NCBI RefSeq assembly: GCF_002838065.1
Contig: NZ_PIZU01000032.1
Location: 1-59,062 of the forward strand
Reading direction: 5' to 3'
Length of the DNA: 59,062 nucleotides
Origin: Mycobacterium hubeiense
GTDB lineage: Bacteria; Actinomycetota; Actinomycetes; Mycobacteriales; Mycobacteriaceae
Program-made: the position numbers and the translations under genes
The notes under the pieces: generated by a model
Told to the model about the DNA's origin: nothing
Database searches by the model: none
Seen by the model: the letters and a program-made list of their open reading frames with translations, nothing else
In this document: piece by piece, positions 23,663-33,473 of the stretch
How positions within the stretch are numbered: position 1 is the first letter of the stretch
Layout of the letters: each line of letters opens with the position of its first letter

Positions 23663-24730
23663 TCAAGCCGATAAATATTCGCGGAGCACCTCCGTCGTCG
23701 CCGTGATCTGGGCCACCTGCACCCGTTCGTCGGCGCGGTGCGCCATGTTGGGGTCACCCGGCCCGTAATTGACCGCCGGAATGCCCAGTGCCGCAAAGCG
23801 GGCCACGTCGGTCCAGCCGTACTTGGCACGCACCTGTCCCCCAGCCGCCTTCACCAGCGCGGCTGCGGCCGGCTGCGTCAGGCCGGGCAGCGCGCCTGCC
23901 GCCGCATCGGTCACTTCGATCTCGACGTCGAGGCCGTCGAACACCTCGCGTACATGGTGCAGGGCTTCATCGACGCTGCGGTCCGGCGCGAAGCGGAAAT
24001 TGACTGTCACCGAGGCGGTGTCGGGGATGACGTTGCCGGCAATGCCCCCGTCGATGCGCACGGCCGAAAGGCCCTCGCGGTACACGCACCCGTCGATGTC
24101 GACGCTGCGCGCTTGATACGCGCTCAGGCGGGCGAGGACCTCTCCGAGTTTGTGAATGGCGTTGTCGCCCAACCAGGATCGGGCTGAGTGTGCGCGGGTG
24201 CCCTTCGCGGTGACGACGACGCGCAGCGTGCCCTGGCAGCCGGCCTCGATGTATCCGCCCGACGGCTCGCCGAGGATCGCGACGTCGGCGCGAAGCCAGT
24301 CCGGCAGCTCGCGTTCGATGCGGCCCAAACCGTTTGCGGCGGCTTCGATTTCCTCGTTGTCGTACATCACCAACGTGATGTCGTGCGCTGGTTTGGCGAC
24401 CGTCGCGCACAGGTGAAGAAAGACGGCGTCGCCGGATTTCATGTCGGAGGTGCCGCAGCCGAACAGCTCGTCGCCCTCCAGACGGCTGGGCAGGTTGTCG
24501 GCGGCGGGCACGGTGTCGATGTGGCCCGCGAGCAATACCCGCGACGCACGACCGTAATTGGTGCGGGCCAGCACGGCGTCGCCGTTGCGGAGGATCTCGA
24601 AGCCTTGGGTCTGCTCACGCAGGGCGGCCTCGATCTCGTCGGCGATGCGCTTTTCGTGGCGGGACTCGCTCGGGATGTCCACCAGCGCGGCGGTCAGCGC
24701 GATCGGATCACCGTGCAGGTCCAGGCCCAT
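23663..24730 (-). CDS. dapE: Succinyl-diaminopimelate desuccinylase
   Basis: A 355-residue zinc hydrolase of the M20 family that converts N-succinyl-LL-diaminopimelate to LL-diaminopimelate in lysine and peptidoglycan synthesis. LLAGHIDTVP (H70, D72), CGTSDMKSGD and YDNEEIEAAANGLG contain the metal ligands and catalytic Glu; YGWTDVARFAALGIPAVNYG and GDPNMAHRADERV near the C-terminus close the active site. The ATG at 24730 gives the normal length; longer frames lack support. Divergent from dapD by only 25 nt. Confidence 0.96.
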   Translation of the reverse strand: MGLDLHGDPIALTAALVDIPSESRHEKRIADEIEAALREQTQGFEILRNGDAVLARTNYGRASRVLLAGHIDTVPAADNLPSRLEGDELFGCGTSDMKSGDAVFLHLCATVAKPAHDITLVMYDNEEIEAAANGLGRIERELPDWLRADVAILGEPSGGYIEAGCQGTLRVVVTAKGTRAHSARSWLGDNAIHKLGEVLARLSAYQARSVDIDGCVYREGLSAVRIDGGIAGNVIPDTASVTVNFRFAPDRSVDEALHHVREVFDGLDVEIEVTDAAAGALPGLTQPAAAALVKAAGGQVRAKYGWTDVARFAALGIPAVNYGPGDPNMAHRADERVQVAQITATTEVLREYLSA

Positions 24731-24755
24731 GGGGTCAACGGTAATCTCTTGCGAC
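24731..24755. promoter_or_regulatory. 25-nt divergent region with overlapping leaderless -10 boxes (dapE / dapD)
   Basis: Minus strand: TACCGT (24743-24738) lies 7 nt before the dapE ATG. Plus strand: TAATCT (24742-24747) lies 8 nt before the dapD GTG. The boxes share bases 24742-24743, so only one polymerase could open this site at a time. Neither gene has a ribosome site, and no room exists for a conventional leader. Confidence 0.6.
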
Positions 24756-25694
24756 GTGACTTCTGCTGCAGGCATCGGGCTGGCCACCATCGCCGCCGAT
24801 GGAACGGTCCTCGACACGTGGTTCCCCGCGCCCGAACTCGGCGCCGACGGGCCGTCGGGCACGTCGCGGCTGTCGGAGGCGCCCGACGAGCTGGGGGCGC
24901 TCACCGGCCGCGACGAGGACCGGGGCGTCGAGGCCGTGGCGGTGCGCACCGTGATCGCGTCGCTGGACGACAAGCCGGCCGACACCTACGACGCCTACCT
25001 GCGGCTGCATCTGCTCTCCCACCGGCTGATCAAGCCACACGACGCCAATGTCGACGGCATCTTCGGGGTGCTGGCCAATGTGGTGTGGACGAACTTCGGC
25101 CCGTGCGCGGTGGAGGGCTTCGAGACGGTGCGCGCCCGGCTGCGGCGGCGCGGGCCGGTCACTGTGTACGGCATCGACAAGTTCCCGCGGATGGTCGACT
25201 ACGTCGCGCCGACGGGCGTGCGCATCGCCGACGCGGACCGGGTGCGGCTGGGTGCGCACCTGGCGGCGGGCACGACGGTGATGCACGAGGGCTTCGTCAA
25301 CTTCAACGCCGGCACGCTGGGCACGTCGATGGTCGAGGGCCGCATCTCCGCGGGCGTGGTGGTCGACGACGGCTCCGACGTCGGCGGCGGCGCGTCGATC
25401 ATGGGCACGCTGTCGGGCGGCGGCAAAGAGGTGATCTCCGTCGGCAAGCGGTGTCTGCTCGGTGCGAACTGCGGGCTGGGCATTTCGCTGGGCGACGATT
25501 GCGTCGTCGAGGCGGGGCTGTATGTGACGGCGGGGACCAAGGTCGTCACCGCCGACGGGCAGACGGTCAAGGCGCGCGAGTTATCGGGCGCCAATAACCT
25601 GTTGTTCCGGCGCAATTCGCTATCCGGTGCGGTTGAGGTGGTGCGGCGCGACGGCAGCGGCATCACTCTCAACGAGGCACTGCACGCCAACTAG
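24756..25694 (+). CDS. dapD: Tetrahydrodipicolinate N-succinyltransferase
   Basis: A 312-residue trimeric acyltransferase that succinylates tetrahydrodipicolinate, the step before DapC and DapE. The N-terminal domain has AAGIGLATIAADGTVLDTWF as in mycobacterial DapD; PRMVDYVAPTGVRIADADR leads into a left-handed beta-helix of hexapeptide repeats (VRLGAHLAAGTTVMHEG, VVVDDGSDVGGGASIMG, LGANCGLGISLGDDC). The GTG at 24756 reproduces the known N-terminus and lies near a -10 box. It ends overlapping the convergent peptidase gene by 4 nt. Confidence 0.96.
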   Translation: MTSAAGIGLATIAADGTVLDTWFPAPELGADGPSGTSRLSEAPDELGALTGRDEDRGVEAVAVRTVIASLDDKPADTYDAYLRLHLLSHRLIKPHDANVDGIFGVLANVVWTNFGPCAVEGFETVRARLRRRGPVTVYGIDKFPRMVDYVAPTGVRIADADRVRLGAHLAAGTTVMHEGFVNFNAGTLGTSMVEGRISAGVVVDDGSDVGGGASIMGTLSGGGKEVISVGKRCLLGANCGLGISLGDDCVVEAGLYVTAGTKVVTADGQTVKARELSGANNLLFRRNSLSGAVEVVRRDGSGITLNEALHAN

Positions 25695-26173
25695 CCCGCG
25701 GCGGTGGGCCTCAGCGGCGGGCAGTTGCCATACGCGTCGGTGGCCAACTCGAAATGCCAGATTTCGTTGGCGTAGATCTGGCACAGGCCGAACCGCGCGC
25801 CGTTGCGAATGAGCCACTCATCGGCGGCGATCGGTGCCACGTCCACCGCCCTGCCGACGACGTGTTGGGACACCTCGGGGGCCTGGACGTACTGCCTGGC
25901 CACGTCAACGCTGCCGTAGCTGCGCACAGCGTCGTCGAACAACTGCACCTGAAATTCAGGCGACCGCCAGCCCGAGGTGATGCGAATCTCGACCCCTTCC
26001 GCGGCGGCGGCGCGTGCTGCGTCCTGGATGGCGGTCAGCAATGCGGGGTCGAGGCGGCCAATCGCCGGGTCCCACACGTCGAACGGGCTGAGCGTCGCGC
26101 TGGCGGCGGCCGCGGGTGAGCCGCCTACGCTCAGCGCCAGCGCCGCCGCCGCGGCGGCCAGCGCATGTGTCAT
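25691..26173 (-). CDS. Secreted M15-family D-Ala-D-Ala carboxypeptidase-like protein
   Basis: A 160-residue exported protein. A signal peptide (MTHALAAAAAALALSVGGSP) ends near residue 24. The mature domain has the VanY/M15 zinc-peptidase signature: ITSGWRSPEFQ, SQHVVGRAVDV (the SxHxxGxAxD ligands) and EIWHFEL (the C-terminal Glu and His). It would trim peptidoglycan stem peptides in the cell wall. Start choice: ATG at 26173 gives a clean signal peptide; a GTG four codons upstream with GGTGGGGA nearby is also possible. It converges with dapD. Confidence 0.85.
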   Translation of the reverse strand: MTHALAAAAAALALSVGGSPAAAASATLSPFDVWDPAIGRLDPALLTAIQDAARAAAAEGVEIRITSGWRSPEFQVQLFDDAVRSYGSVDVARQYVQAPEVSQHVVGRAVDVAPIAADEWLIRNGARFGLCQIYANEIWHFELATDAYGNCPPLRPTAAG

Positions 26174-26222
26174 CCGGATCTGCACGTCCCCACCCTGCCA
26201 GACCGCGCACGCTCGCGGATCG

Positions 26223-26572
26223 TCAGTCCTCGGCGGCGAGGATGCAAAATTCATTGCCTTCGGGGTCGGCCAGTACCACCCACGACTGTTCGCCCTGGCC
26301 GATGTCGACGCGCCGCGCGCCCAGCGCGATCACCCGCTCGACTTCGGCCTGCTGATTGTCGGGTCGGAAATCGAAGTGGATGCGATTCTTGACGACCTTG
26401 TCGTCCGGCACCGCCAGGAAGATCCAGTTCGGCCCGGCGCCGGGCGGCGCATGAAGAACGACGTCGCCGTCCGCGTCGACGTCATGCCCCAGCCCAGCAC
26501 CTGCGACCACCACCTGCCCAAAGCGGTGGCGTCGTGTGCGTCGATGCAGATCTCGTCGAATCTCAAGCCCAT
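26223..26572 (-). pseudogene. VOC/glyoxalase-like protein gene with a frameshift
   Basis: The minus-strand frame from the ATG at 26572 reads MGLRFDEICIDAHDATALG then RWWSQVLGWG, a normal VOC N-terminus. It then runs out of frame, while the next frame continues the same protein as HDVDADGDVVLHAPPGAG, KNRIHFDFRPDNQQAEVER and WVVLADPEGNEFCILAAED to a stop at 26223. One base appears missing in the G-rich run around 26487-26493. Both halves are well conserved, so the mutation is recent or an assembly error. The start overlaps the fadD36 stop by 10 nt. If intact it would be about 115 residues. Confidence 0.8.
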
Positions 26573-27960
26573 CCCGCCAACTCCTTCTTCAGCACCTTGC
26601 CCATCGCATTGCGCGGGAGACTGTCCACCACCCGGACTTCCCGCGGCCGCTTGTGCACCGAAAGCTGTTGCGCAACATAGTCAACCAGTACCGAAGGGTC
26701 TGCCGAGCCGACGACGAACGCGACGATGCGCTGGCCGAGGTCGTCGTCGGGCACCCCCACAACCGCCGCCTCCTGCACGTCGGGATGGCCGAGCAACGCG
26801 GTCTCCACCTCGCCGGCGCCGACCCGATATCCACCCGACTTGATCAGGTCCACCGACTCCCGGCCGACAATGCGATGCATCCCGCCGGCGTCGACGACCG
26901 CCACATCGCCGGTGCGATACCAGCCGTCGTCGTCGAACGCCTCGGCCGTCACATCCGGCAGATTGAGGTAGCCGTCGAACATCATCGGGCCCCGGACCTG
27001 AAGCCGCCCAATGGTTTCCCCGTCGTGGGGCACCGAAGCACCGTCCTCGTCGACAAGCCGGGTCTCAGCACCGGTCAGCGGCAACCCCACCCAGCCGGGC
27101 CGGCGCTCCCCATCGACGCGGGTGCTCAACGTGATCAGCGACTCGGTGCTGCCGTACCGCTCCACCGGCTGATGACCGGTCAGCTTGGCCAGCTGCTCGA
27201 ACACCGGCACCGGCAGCGGCGCGCTGCCCGACACCAGCAGCCGCGCCGACGACAACGCCAGCGCGGCATCGAGATCCTCGACCACCCGCGACCACACCGT
27301 CGGCACCCCGAAGTACAGCGTGCCGTGTGCTTCGGCATACGCGGCCGGGGTGGGTTTCCCGGTGTGCACGAACCGATTTCCGATGCGGAGCGAACCCAGC
27401 AGCCCGAGCACCAGCCCGTGCACATGGAACAGCGGCAGACCGTGCACCAGCGTGTCGTCGGGCGTCCACTGCCACGCCTGCGCCAGCGCGTCGATGTCGG
27501 CGGCGATGGCCCGCCGGCTGATCAGTACGCCCTTGGGCGGGCCCGTGGTGCCGGAGGTGTACATGATCAACGCGATCGCATCCGGCGACGGCTCGGGGTA
27601 GCGGTGCCACGACCGCGCGTGCAGCCGCACCGGAATATGCGGTAGCCCTTCGTCTTCGGCCGGCCGCTCCCCCAGCCACGCCTGCGCGCCGGAGTCGGTG
27701 ATGATGTGCCGTCGTTCGGCGGCGCCGACGTCCGCGGGCACCGGCACGACGGGCACGCCCGCGATCAGGCAGCCGGTGACGGCCAGCACCGTTGCGGGCG
27801 TCGGCGTGGCGAGCACGGCCACCCGCTGCGCGCCGCCGACGCGTTCGGCGACCGACGTCGCGGCGCCGACGAGATCGCTGCGGCTCAGCACCGTCCCGTC
27901 GATGCGCACGGCGTCGCCGACATCGCGCGCGGCGGCGTCGTTCAGCGAGGCCAGCAGCAT
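26563..27960 (-). CDS. fadD36: Acyl-CoA synthetase FadD36
   Basis: A 465-residue AMP-forming ligase. ALIMYTSGTTGPPKGVLIS is the P-loop, VERYGSTESLITLSTR the A5 motif, WYRTGDVAVVDAGG the adenylate Asp, GRESVDLIKSGGYRVGAGE the hinge and PRNAMGKVLKKEL the catalytic Lys. This is the malonyl/methylmalonyl-CoA-synthetase-like group and FadD36 (Rv1193) is its M. tuberculosis member; the substrate is inferred to be a short or dicarboxylic acid. Complete. The ATG lies exactly 6 nt from a TATCCT box and 20 nt from the divergent NUDIX gene. Confidence 0.92.
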   Translation of the reverse strand: MLLASLNDAAARDVGDAVRIDGTVLSRSDLVGAATSVAERVGGAQRVAVLATPTPATVLAVTGCLIAGVPVVPVPADVGAAERRHIITDSGAQAWLGERPAEDEGLPHIPVRLHARSWHRYPEPSPDAIALIMYTSGTTGPPKGVLISRRAIAADIDALAQAWQWTPDDTLVHGLPLFHVHGLVLGLLGSLRIGNRFVHTGKPTPAAYAEAHGTLYFGVPTVWSRVVEDLDAALALSSARLLVSGSAPLPVPVFEQLAKLTGHQPVERYGSTESLITLSTRVDGERRPGWVGLPLTGAETRLVDEDGASVPHDGETIGRLQVRGPMMFDGYLNLPDVTAEAFDDDGWYRTGDVAVVDAGGMHRIVGRESVDLIKSGGYRVGAGEVETALLGHPDVQEAAVVGVPDDDLGQRIVAFVVGSADPSVLVDYVAQQLSVHKRPREVRVVDSLPRNAMGKVLKKELAGWA

Positions 27961-27980
27961 GTGGCGAGGATACTGGGCGG
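27961..27980. promoter_or_regulatory. 20-nt divergent region with overlapping leaderless -10 boxes (fadD36 / NUDIX)
   Basis: Minus strand: TATCCT (27972-27967) then 6 nt to the fadD36 ATG. Plus strand: GATACT (27969-27974) then 6 nt to the NUDIX GTG at 27981. The boxes overlap by four bases and each is placed so that transcription would begin on the first base of the start codon. Confidence 0.6.
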
Positions 27981-28538
27981 GTGAACCCGATCCAGCGCAT
28001 CACATCCCGCGAGGTGTATCGGAACAGCTGGATGGTGGTGCGCGAGGACCAGATCCGCCGCCCCGACGGCAGCGAAGGCGTCTACAGCGTCATCGACAAG
28101 CCGACGTACGCGCTGATCATCGCCCGCGACGGCGACCGGTTCTGCTTGGTCGAGCAGTTCCGCTACCCGCTGGGCCGGCGCCGTTGGGAGTTTCCGCAGG
28201 GCACGGCGCCGGGGCTCGCCGACCTCGAACCGGCCGAGTTGGCGGCGCGGGAGCTGCGCGAGGAAACGGGGCTGCGCGCGGCGTCGATGGTCGCCCTCGG
28301 CCAGCTCGACGTCGCCCCCGGCATGAGCAGCCAGCGCGGCTGGGTGTTCGTGGCCGACGGCATCACCGAAGGCGACCACGACCGCGAGCACGAGGAGCAG
28401 GACATGCACAGCGCATGGTTCTCGCGAGCGGAGGTGGAGCGGATGATGCTCGACGGCGACATCACCGATGCGCAGTCGATCGCAGCCTGGGCACTTCTCC
28501 TGTTGACCGAACGCGATGCGGCGCGCACCCCGCGATGA
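27981..28538 (+). CDS. NUDIX hydrolase
   Basis: A 185-residue pyrophosphohydrolase. The NUDIX box reads GTAPGLADLEPAELAAREL followed by REETGLRA (G-x5-E-x7-REx2EExG pattern with a slightly long loop), preceded by EQFRYPLGRRRWEFPQG, the signature of the ADP-ribose pyrophosphatase group. It would clear ADP-ribose or related sugars. The GTG at 27981 is the only start consistent with the -10 box; the frame upstream is antisense of fadD36. Rv1192-region genes differ, so this may be a lineage-specific neighbour. Confidence 0.88.
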   Translation: MNPIQRITSREVYRNSWMVVREDQIRRPDGSEGVYSVIDKPTYALIIARDGDRFCLVEQFRYPLGRRRWEFPQGTAPGLADLEPAELAARELREETGLRAASMVALGQLDVAPGMSSQRGWVFVADGITEGDHDREHEEQDMHSAWFSRAEVERMMLDGDITDAQSIAAWALLLLTERDAARTPR

Positions 28539-28600
28539 GTTTCGCGCGCTGTAATGGTCTACCTCTTCGAGAGCACCACGATGCCGAAAGGGGTGACACG

Positions 28601-28717
28601 GTGAGTGCAGCATACGGAGCGATGGTGATGATGCCCATCCTGTTCGCCAGCGTCGGCTACACCCTCGTGTCAGCCGAAGGCACGGCCGAGCGGACGGGAC
28701 ATCACTACGATGAATGA
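28601..28717 (+). CDS. Small single-span membrane protein coupled to the SnoaL gene
   Basis: A 38-residue ORF starting GTG: a hydrophobic segment AAYGAMVMMPILFASVGYTL then a hydrophilic tail AEGTAERTGHHYDE. AAAGGGG lies 8 nt upstream. Its stop overlaps the ATG of the SnoaL-like gene by 8 nt (ATGAATGA), so it is likely translated as its partner. A 7-codon ORF from 28581 (MPKGVTR) ends on its GTG. No homologue is recalled; the coupling is the main support. Confidence 0.5.
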   Translation: MSAAYGAMVMMPILFASVGYTLVSAEGTAERTGHHYDE

Positions 28718-29105
28718 TGAGCAGCAGATCTGCGAGCTGATCACTCGATGGGCCGACGCGGCGCACGCCGGAGACCTGGACGGTGTTCTGGCCGACCACG
28801 ATTCGAACATCGTCATGTTCGACGTGCCGCCGCCGTATGACGGGGTGCGCGGCATCGACGCCTATCGCGACTCCTGGCCGCCGTTTTTCGAGTGGCAACG
28901 CCAGGGCGCGGTGTTCGAGATCGTCGAACTCGACGTTACAGCGGGCGTCGACGTCGCGTTCGCGTATGCGTTATTGAAGTGCGGTAAGCCCGCGGATTTC
29001 GAAAGAAACCCCGCCAATCGGTTACGAGTGACCATCGGGCTGCGCAAGGTCGACGGCCGCTGGACCGTCACGCACGAGCATCATTCGTTCTGCTCGACGG
29101 ACTAG
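28710..29105 (+). CDS. SnoaL/ketosteroid-isomerase-like protein
   Basis: A 131-residue NTF2-fold protein. ICELITRWADAAHAGDLDGV then LADHDSNIVMFDVPPP and YDGVRGIDAYRDSW are the conserved DUF4440-type opening, and GLRKVDGRWTVTHEHHS the C-terminal strand pair with two His. Members include hydrolases, isomerases and ligand carriers, so the activity is unknown. It is translationally coupled to the small membrane protein and ends 2 nt before a large hairpin. Confidence 0.85.
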   Translation: MNDEQQICELITRWADAAHAGDLDGVLADHDSNIVMFDVPPPYDGVRGIDAYRDSWPPFFEWQRQGAVFEIVELDVTAGVDVAFAYALLKCGKPADFERNPANRLRVTIGLRKVDGRWTVTHEHHSFCSTD

Positions 29106-29107
29106 TA

Positions 29108-29169
29108 CGCCGAGACTGCGTACAGATCGCGAAAATCGCCAAAATCGCGATCTGTGCGCAGTTTCGGCG
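29108..29169. terminator. 24-bp stem between convergent genes
   Basis: Arm 29108-29131 pairs with 29146-29169; an extra A-T pair leaves a 12-nt loop, AAATCGCCAAAA. The only two imperfect positions become G-U and U-G pairs in the plus-strand RNA but C-A clashes in the minus-strand RNA, so the stem is perfect only in the SnoaL transcript. No U-tract. It begins 2 nt after that gene and ends 13 nt past the end of the proline dehydrogenase gene. Confidence 0.65.
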
Positions 29170-29182
29170 CGATGCGCGAAGG

Positions 29183-30139
29183 CTAACGCTCCGCCAGCGC
29201 GCGCAGAAAGAACGTGAAGTTCGCCGGGCGCTCGGCCAGCCGTCGCACGAAATACCCGTACCACTGCGTGCCGAACGGCAGGTACACCCGCAAGCTGTTG
29301 CCCTCGTCGGCCAGCCGCCGCTGCTCGGCGTCGCGGATGCCATACAACATCTGGTATTCGAAATCGTCCACGCCGCGGCTGAATTCGCGGGCCATCGCCG
29401 GCACCGCCTCGATGATGGCCGGGTCATGCGAAGCCACCATCGGATAGCCCGACCCCGCCATCAGCACCCGCAGGCACCGCAGATACGAGGCGTCGACGTC
29501 GTCGCTGTCGCGGTACGCCACCGAGGCCGGCTCGTCATATGCGCCCTTGCACAACCGGATTCGCGCGCCGGATTCCGCGAACTCTCGGCAGTCGCCCTCG
29601 GTGCGCTTCAGATAAGCCTGCAACACCGTGCCCAGCCAGTCGAAGTCGGCGCGCAGCTCCCGCACGATCGACAATGTCGAATCGGTGGTGGTGTGGTCCT
29701 CGGCGTCGACCGTCACCCAGACGCCGACGTCACGCGCTTTCGCACAGATCGCCCGCGCGTTCTCCAGCGCGATCTTCTCCCCGTCGCGGGGCAGAGCCTG
29801 CCCCAACGCCGACAGCTTCAGCGATACCTCCAGCGGACGCACCTTCGCCTCAGGCTCGCGCCGCTCACCCAGTGCATCCAGCAGGCCGAGATAGGCGTCG
29901 ACGGTCGCGTTCGCGGTGTCGACGTCGGTCACGTCCTCACCCAGGTAGTCGATCGATACCAACCGTCCCGAGTCCCGCAGCGCGGTAACCGAAGACAACG
30001 CGTCGGCAACCGTTTCGCCGGGCACGAAACGGCGCACCACGTCGCGGGTGACCGGCAGCCGCTCGGCCGTCCGCCGCAGCCTGTCCGAGCGCGCTGCGGC
30101 CAGGATCGCCGGCCGCGCCACGCGGTTGAAGACGCCCAT
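29183..30139 (-). CDS. putB: Proline dehydrogenase
   Basis: A 318-residue FAD-dependent enzyme oxidising proline to pyrroline-5-carboxylate at the membrane. LVSIDYLGEDVTD, LEVSLKLSALGQALPRDGEK, VTVDAEDHTTTDSTL, RLCKGAYDEPASVAY and FEYQMLYGIRDAEQRRL are the ProDH barrel motifs (substrate Lys, FAD-binding His/Arg and the YxxRRxA-like end). The start is 2 nt after the rocA stop, so the two form one operon and feed product to the next enzyme. Rv1188 equivalent. Confidence 0.95.
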   Translation of the reverse strand: MGVFNRVARPAILAAARSDRLRRTAERLPVTRDVVRRFVPGETVADALSSVTALRDSGRLVSIDYLGEDVTDVDTANATVDAYLGLLDALGERREPEAKVRPLEVSLKLSALGQALPRDGEKIALENARAICAKARDVGVWVTVDAEDHTTTDSTLSIVRELRADFDWLGTVLQAYLKRTEGDCREFAESGARIRLCKGAYDEPASVAYRDSDDVDASYLRCLRVLMAGSGYPMVASHDPAIIEAVPAMAREFSRGVDDFEYQMLYGIRDAEQRRLADEGNSLRVYLPFGTQWYGYFVRRLAERPANFTFFLRALAER

Positions 30140-30141
30140 CG

Positions 30142-31770
<1,629 letters not shown>

Positions 31771-31834
31771 GCAGCAAGGATCCCCAAAATGCGACGCGGA
31801 ACACATGGCCGATCCAACAATGCCGGGCGGTGGA

Positions 31835-31859
31835 TATAGTCGAATCGGACAAAGGAGGG
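31835..31859 (+). promoter_or_regulatory. Promoter and ribosome site of pruC
   Basis: TATAGT (31835-31840) is a good -10; AAAGGAGGG (31851-31859) precedes the ATG at 31864. The transcript would start about 31847. It is 93 nt from the divergent rocA start, and this spacer should also contain the PruC activator site, which I cannot delimit. Confidence 0.55.
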
Positions 31860-31863
31860 TGCG

Positions 31864-33441
31864 ATGACGGCACCGTCGGCCCGGCTGGGACTCGGGCAGC
31901 TCCTTCTCGCGCTGGACCGCACCATGGTCACCCTGGTCGAGGCGCCGCGCGGCCTGGACATGCCGGTGGGGTCGGTGGCGCTTGTCGACGCTGACGACGT
32001 GCGGCTCGGTCTCGCACCCGCCGCGGGATCGGCCGACCTGTTCTTTCTGCTCGGCGTCTCCGACGACGAGGCGGTGCGCTGGCTCGAGCAACAGACCGGT
32101 GTACCGGCGGCCATCTTCGTCAAGAATCCCTCCGACGCGGCGGTCAAGCGCGCGGTCGCACTGGGCACCGCGGTGGTCGCCGTCGAACCGCGGGCGCGCT
32201 GGGAGCGGCTCTACAAACTTGTCACCCACGCGTTCGAACACCACGGCGACCGCACCGATCCGCTCTACGACTCCGGCACCGACTTGTTCGGCCTGGCCCA
32301 GTCCATCGCCGACCGCACCCACGGCATGATCAGCATCGAGGACGAGCAGTCCCACGTGCTCGCCTATTCGGCGTCCAGCGACGAGGCCGACGAGCTTCGC
32401 CGGCTGTCCATCTTGGGTCGTGCCGGGCCGCCCGAGCACCTGGAGTGGATCGGCCAGTGGGGCATCTTCGACGCGCTGCGGGCCAGCGGCGACGTGGTGC
32501 GTGTCGCCGAGCGCCCGGAATTGGGTCTGCGGCCCCGGCTGGCGGTCGGTATCCATCTGCCGCCGACCGATTCGCGTCGCCCACCCGGCTTCGCGGGCAC
32601 CATTTGGCTGCAGCAGGGTTCGGCGCCGCTGGCCGACGATGTCGAAGAGGTGCTGCGCGGCGGGGCGGTATTGGCGGCGCGGATCATGTCGAGGCTCGCG
32701 ACCGCACCGTCGACGCATACCGTGCAGGTGCAGCAGCTGCTTGGCCTAGCCGGAGCGGACGCCGACGACGTCGGCGCCATCGCCCGTGCGCTCGGCATCG
32801 CCGCCGACGGCCGTGCCGCGCTGATCGGATTCCGCGGGGTTGCCACGTCGGTGCCAGCCGACGTTATCGCTTTGAGCGCCAGCGCTTTTCGGCCTGACGC
32901 GCAGGTGGCGTCGACGGGTGAGCGAGTCTACGTCGTCTTCCCCAAGATCGGCGCGCCGTCGTCGGTGACATCGTGGGCGCGGGGTGTGGTCGCGGCGCTG
33001 CGCCGTGAGCTGGGTCTGACGCTGAGGGCGGTGATCGCCGCCCCGCTCGCGGGTCTGGCCGCCGCCGCGGCGGCGCGCGCCGAGGTGGACCGCGTCTTCG
33101 ACAGCGCCGAACGTCATCCCGCCGAGATCGGACAGGTCACCTCGCTCGCCGAGGCGCGCACCATGGTGCTGCTCGACGAGATCGTGTCGATGGTCGGCGC
33201 CAGCGACCGGCTGGTCGACCCGCGGGTGCGCGAGTTGCGCGAGCACAACCCGATGCTGGCCGAGACGCTGCAGGCGTACCTGGATGGGTTTGGCGATATC
33301 GCCGCGGTGGCGCAGCGACTGCATGTGCATCCGAACACCGTGCGCTATCGGGTGCGGCGTATCGAGAAGTTGCTGTCGACGTCGTTGGCCGAACCCGATG
33401 TGAGGCTGCTGTTGGCGTTGAGTCTGCGAGCGACGGCGTAG
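31864..33441 (+). CDS. pruC: PucR-family activator of proline catabolism
   Basis: A 525-residue regulator. The N-terminal PucR domain (about residues 10-130) and central GAF/GGDEF-like part precede a C-terminal HTH_30 domain: LREHNPMLAETLQAYLDGFG then AVAQRLHVHPNTVRYRVRRI. Divergently placed to rocA-putB. In mycobacteria PruC is reported to activate this operon and is autonomous of the classical PutA repressor. The N-terminal region begins LGLGQLLLALDRTMVTLVEA. Full length compared with Rv1186c. Confidence 0.92.
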   Translation: MTAPSARLGLGQLLLALDRTMVTLVEAPRGLDMPVGSVALVDADDVRLGLAPAAGSADLFFLLGVSDDEAVRWLEQQTGVPAAIFVKNPSDAAVKRAVALGTAVVAVEPRARWERLYKLVTHAFEHHGDRTDPLYDSGTDLFGLAQSIADRTHGMISIEDEQSHVLAYSASSDEADELRRLSILGRAGPPEHLEWIGQWGIFDALRASGDVVRVAERPELGLRPRLAVGIHLPPTDSRRPPGFAGTIWLQQGSAPLADDVEEVLRGGAVLAARIMSRLATAPSTHTVQVQQLLGLAGADADDVGAIARALGIAADGRAALIGFRGVATSVPADVIALSASAFRPDAQVASTGERVYVVFPKIGAPSSVTSWARGVVAALRRELGLTLRAVIAAPLAGLAAAAAARAEVDRVFDSAERHPAEIGQVTSLAEARTMVLLDEIVSMVGASDRLVDPRVRELREHNPMLAETLQAYLDGFGDIAAVAQRLHVHPNTVRYRVRRIEKLLSTSLAEPDVRLLLALSLRATA

Positions 33442-33453
33442 CCCGTGGGTCGC

Positions 33454-33473
33454 GTTACATGTAACCTGGTCGG
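33454..33473 (+). promoter_or_regulatory. Operator and leaderless promoter of mazEF
   Basis: GTTACATGTAAC (33454-33465) is a perfect 12-bp palindrome. TAACCT (33462-33467) overlaps its right half and is followed by 6 nt and the antitoxin ATG at 33474. Antitoxin bound to the palindrome would cover the -10, which is standard conditional autoregulation. Confidence 0.6.

Noticed and set aside
23641..23700. WhiB7-type promoter for the ABC-F gene (AT-rich block then TTGACG on the minus strand near 23661-23666)
   Set aside because: The AT-rich block and -35 look right, but no -10 is found at 16-19 nt spacing; kept only as an idea.
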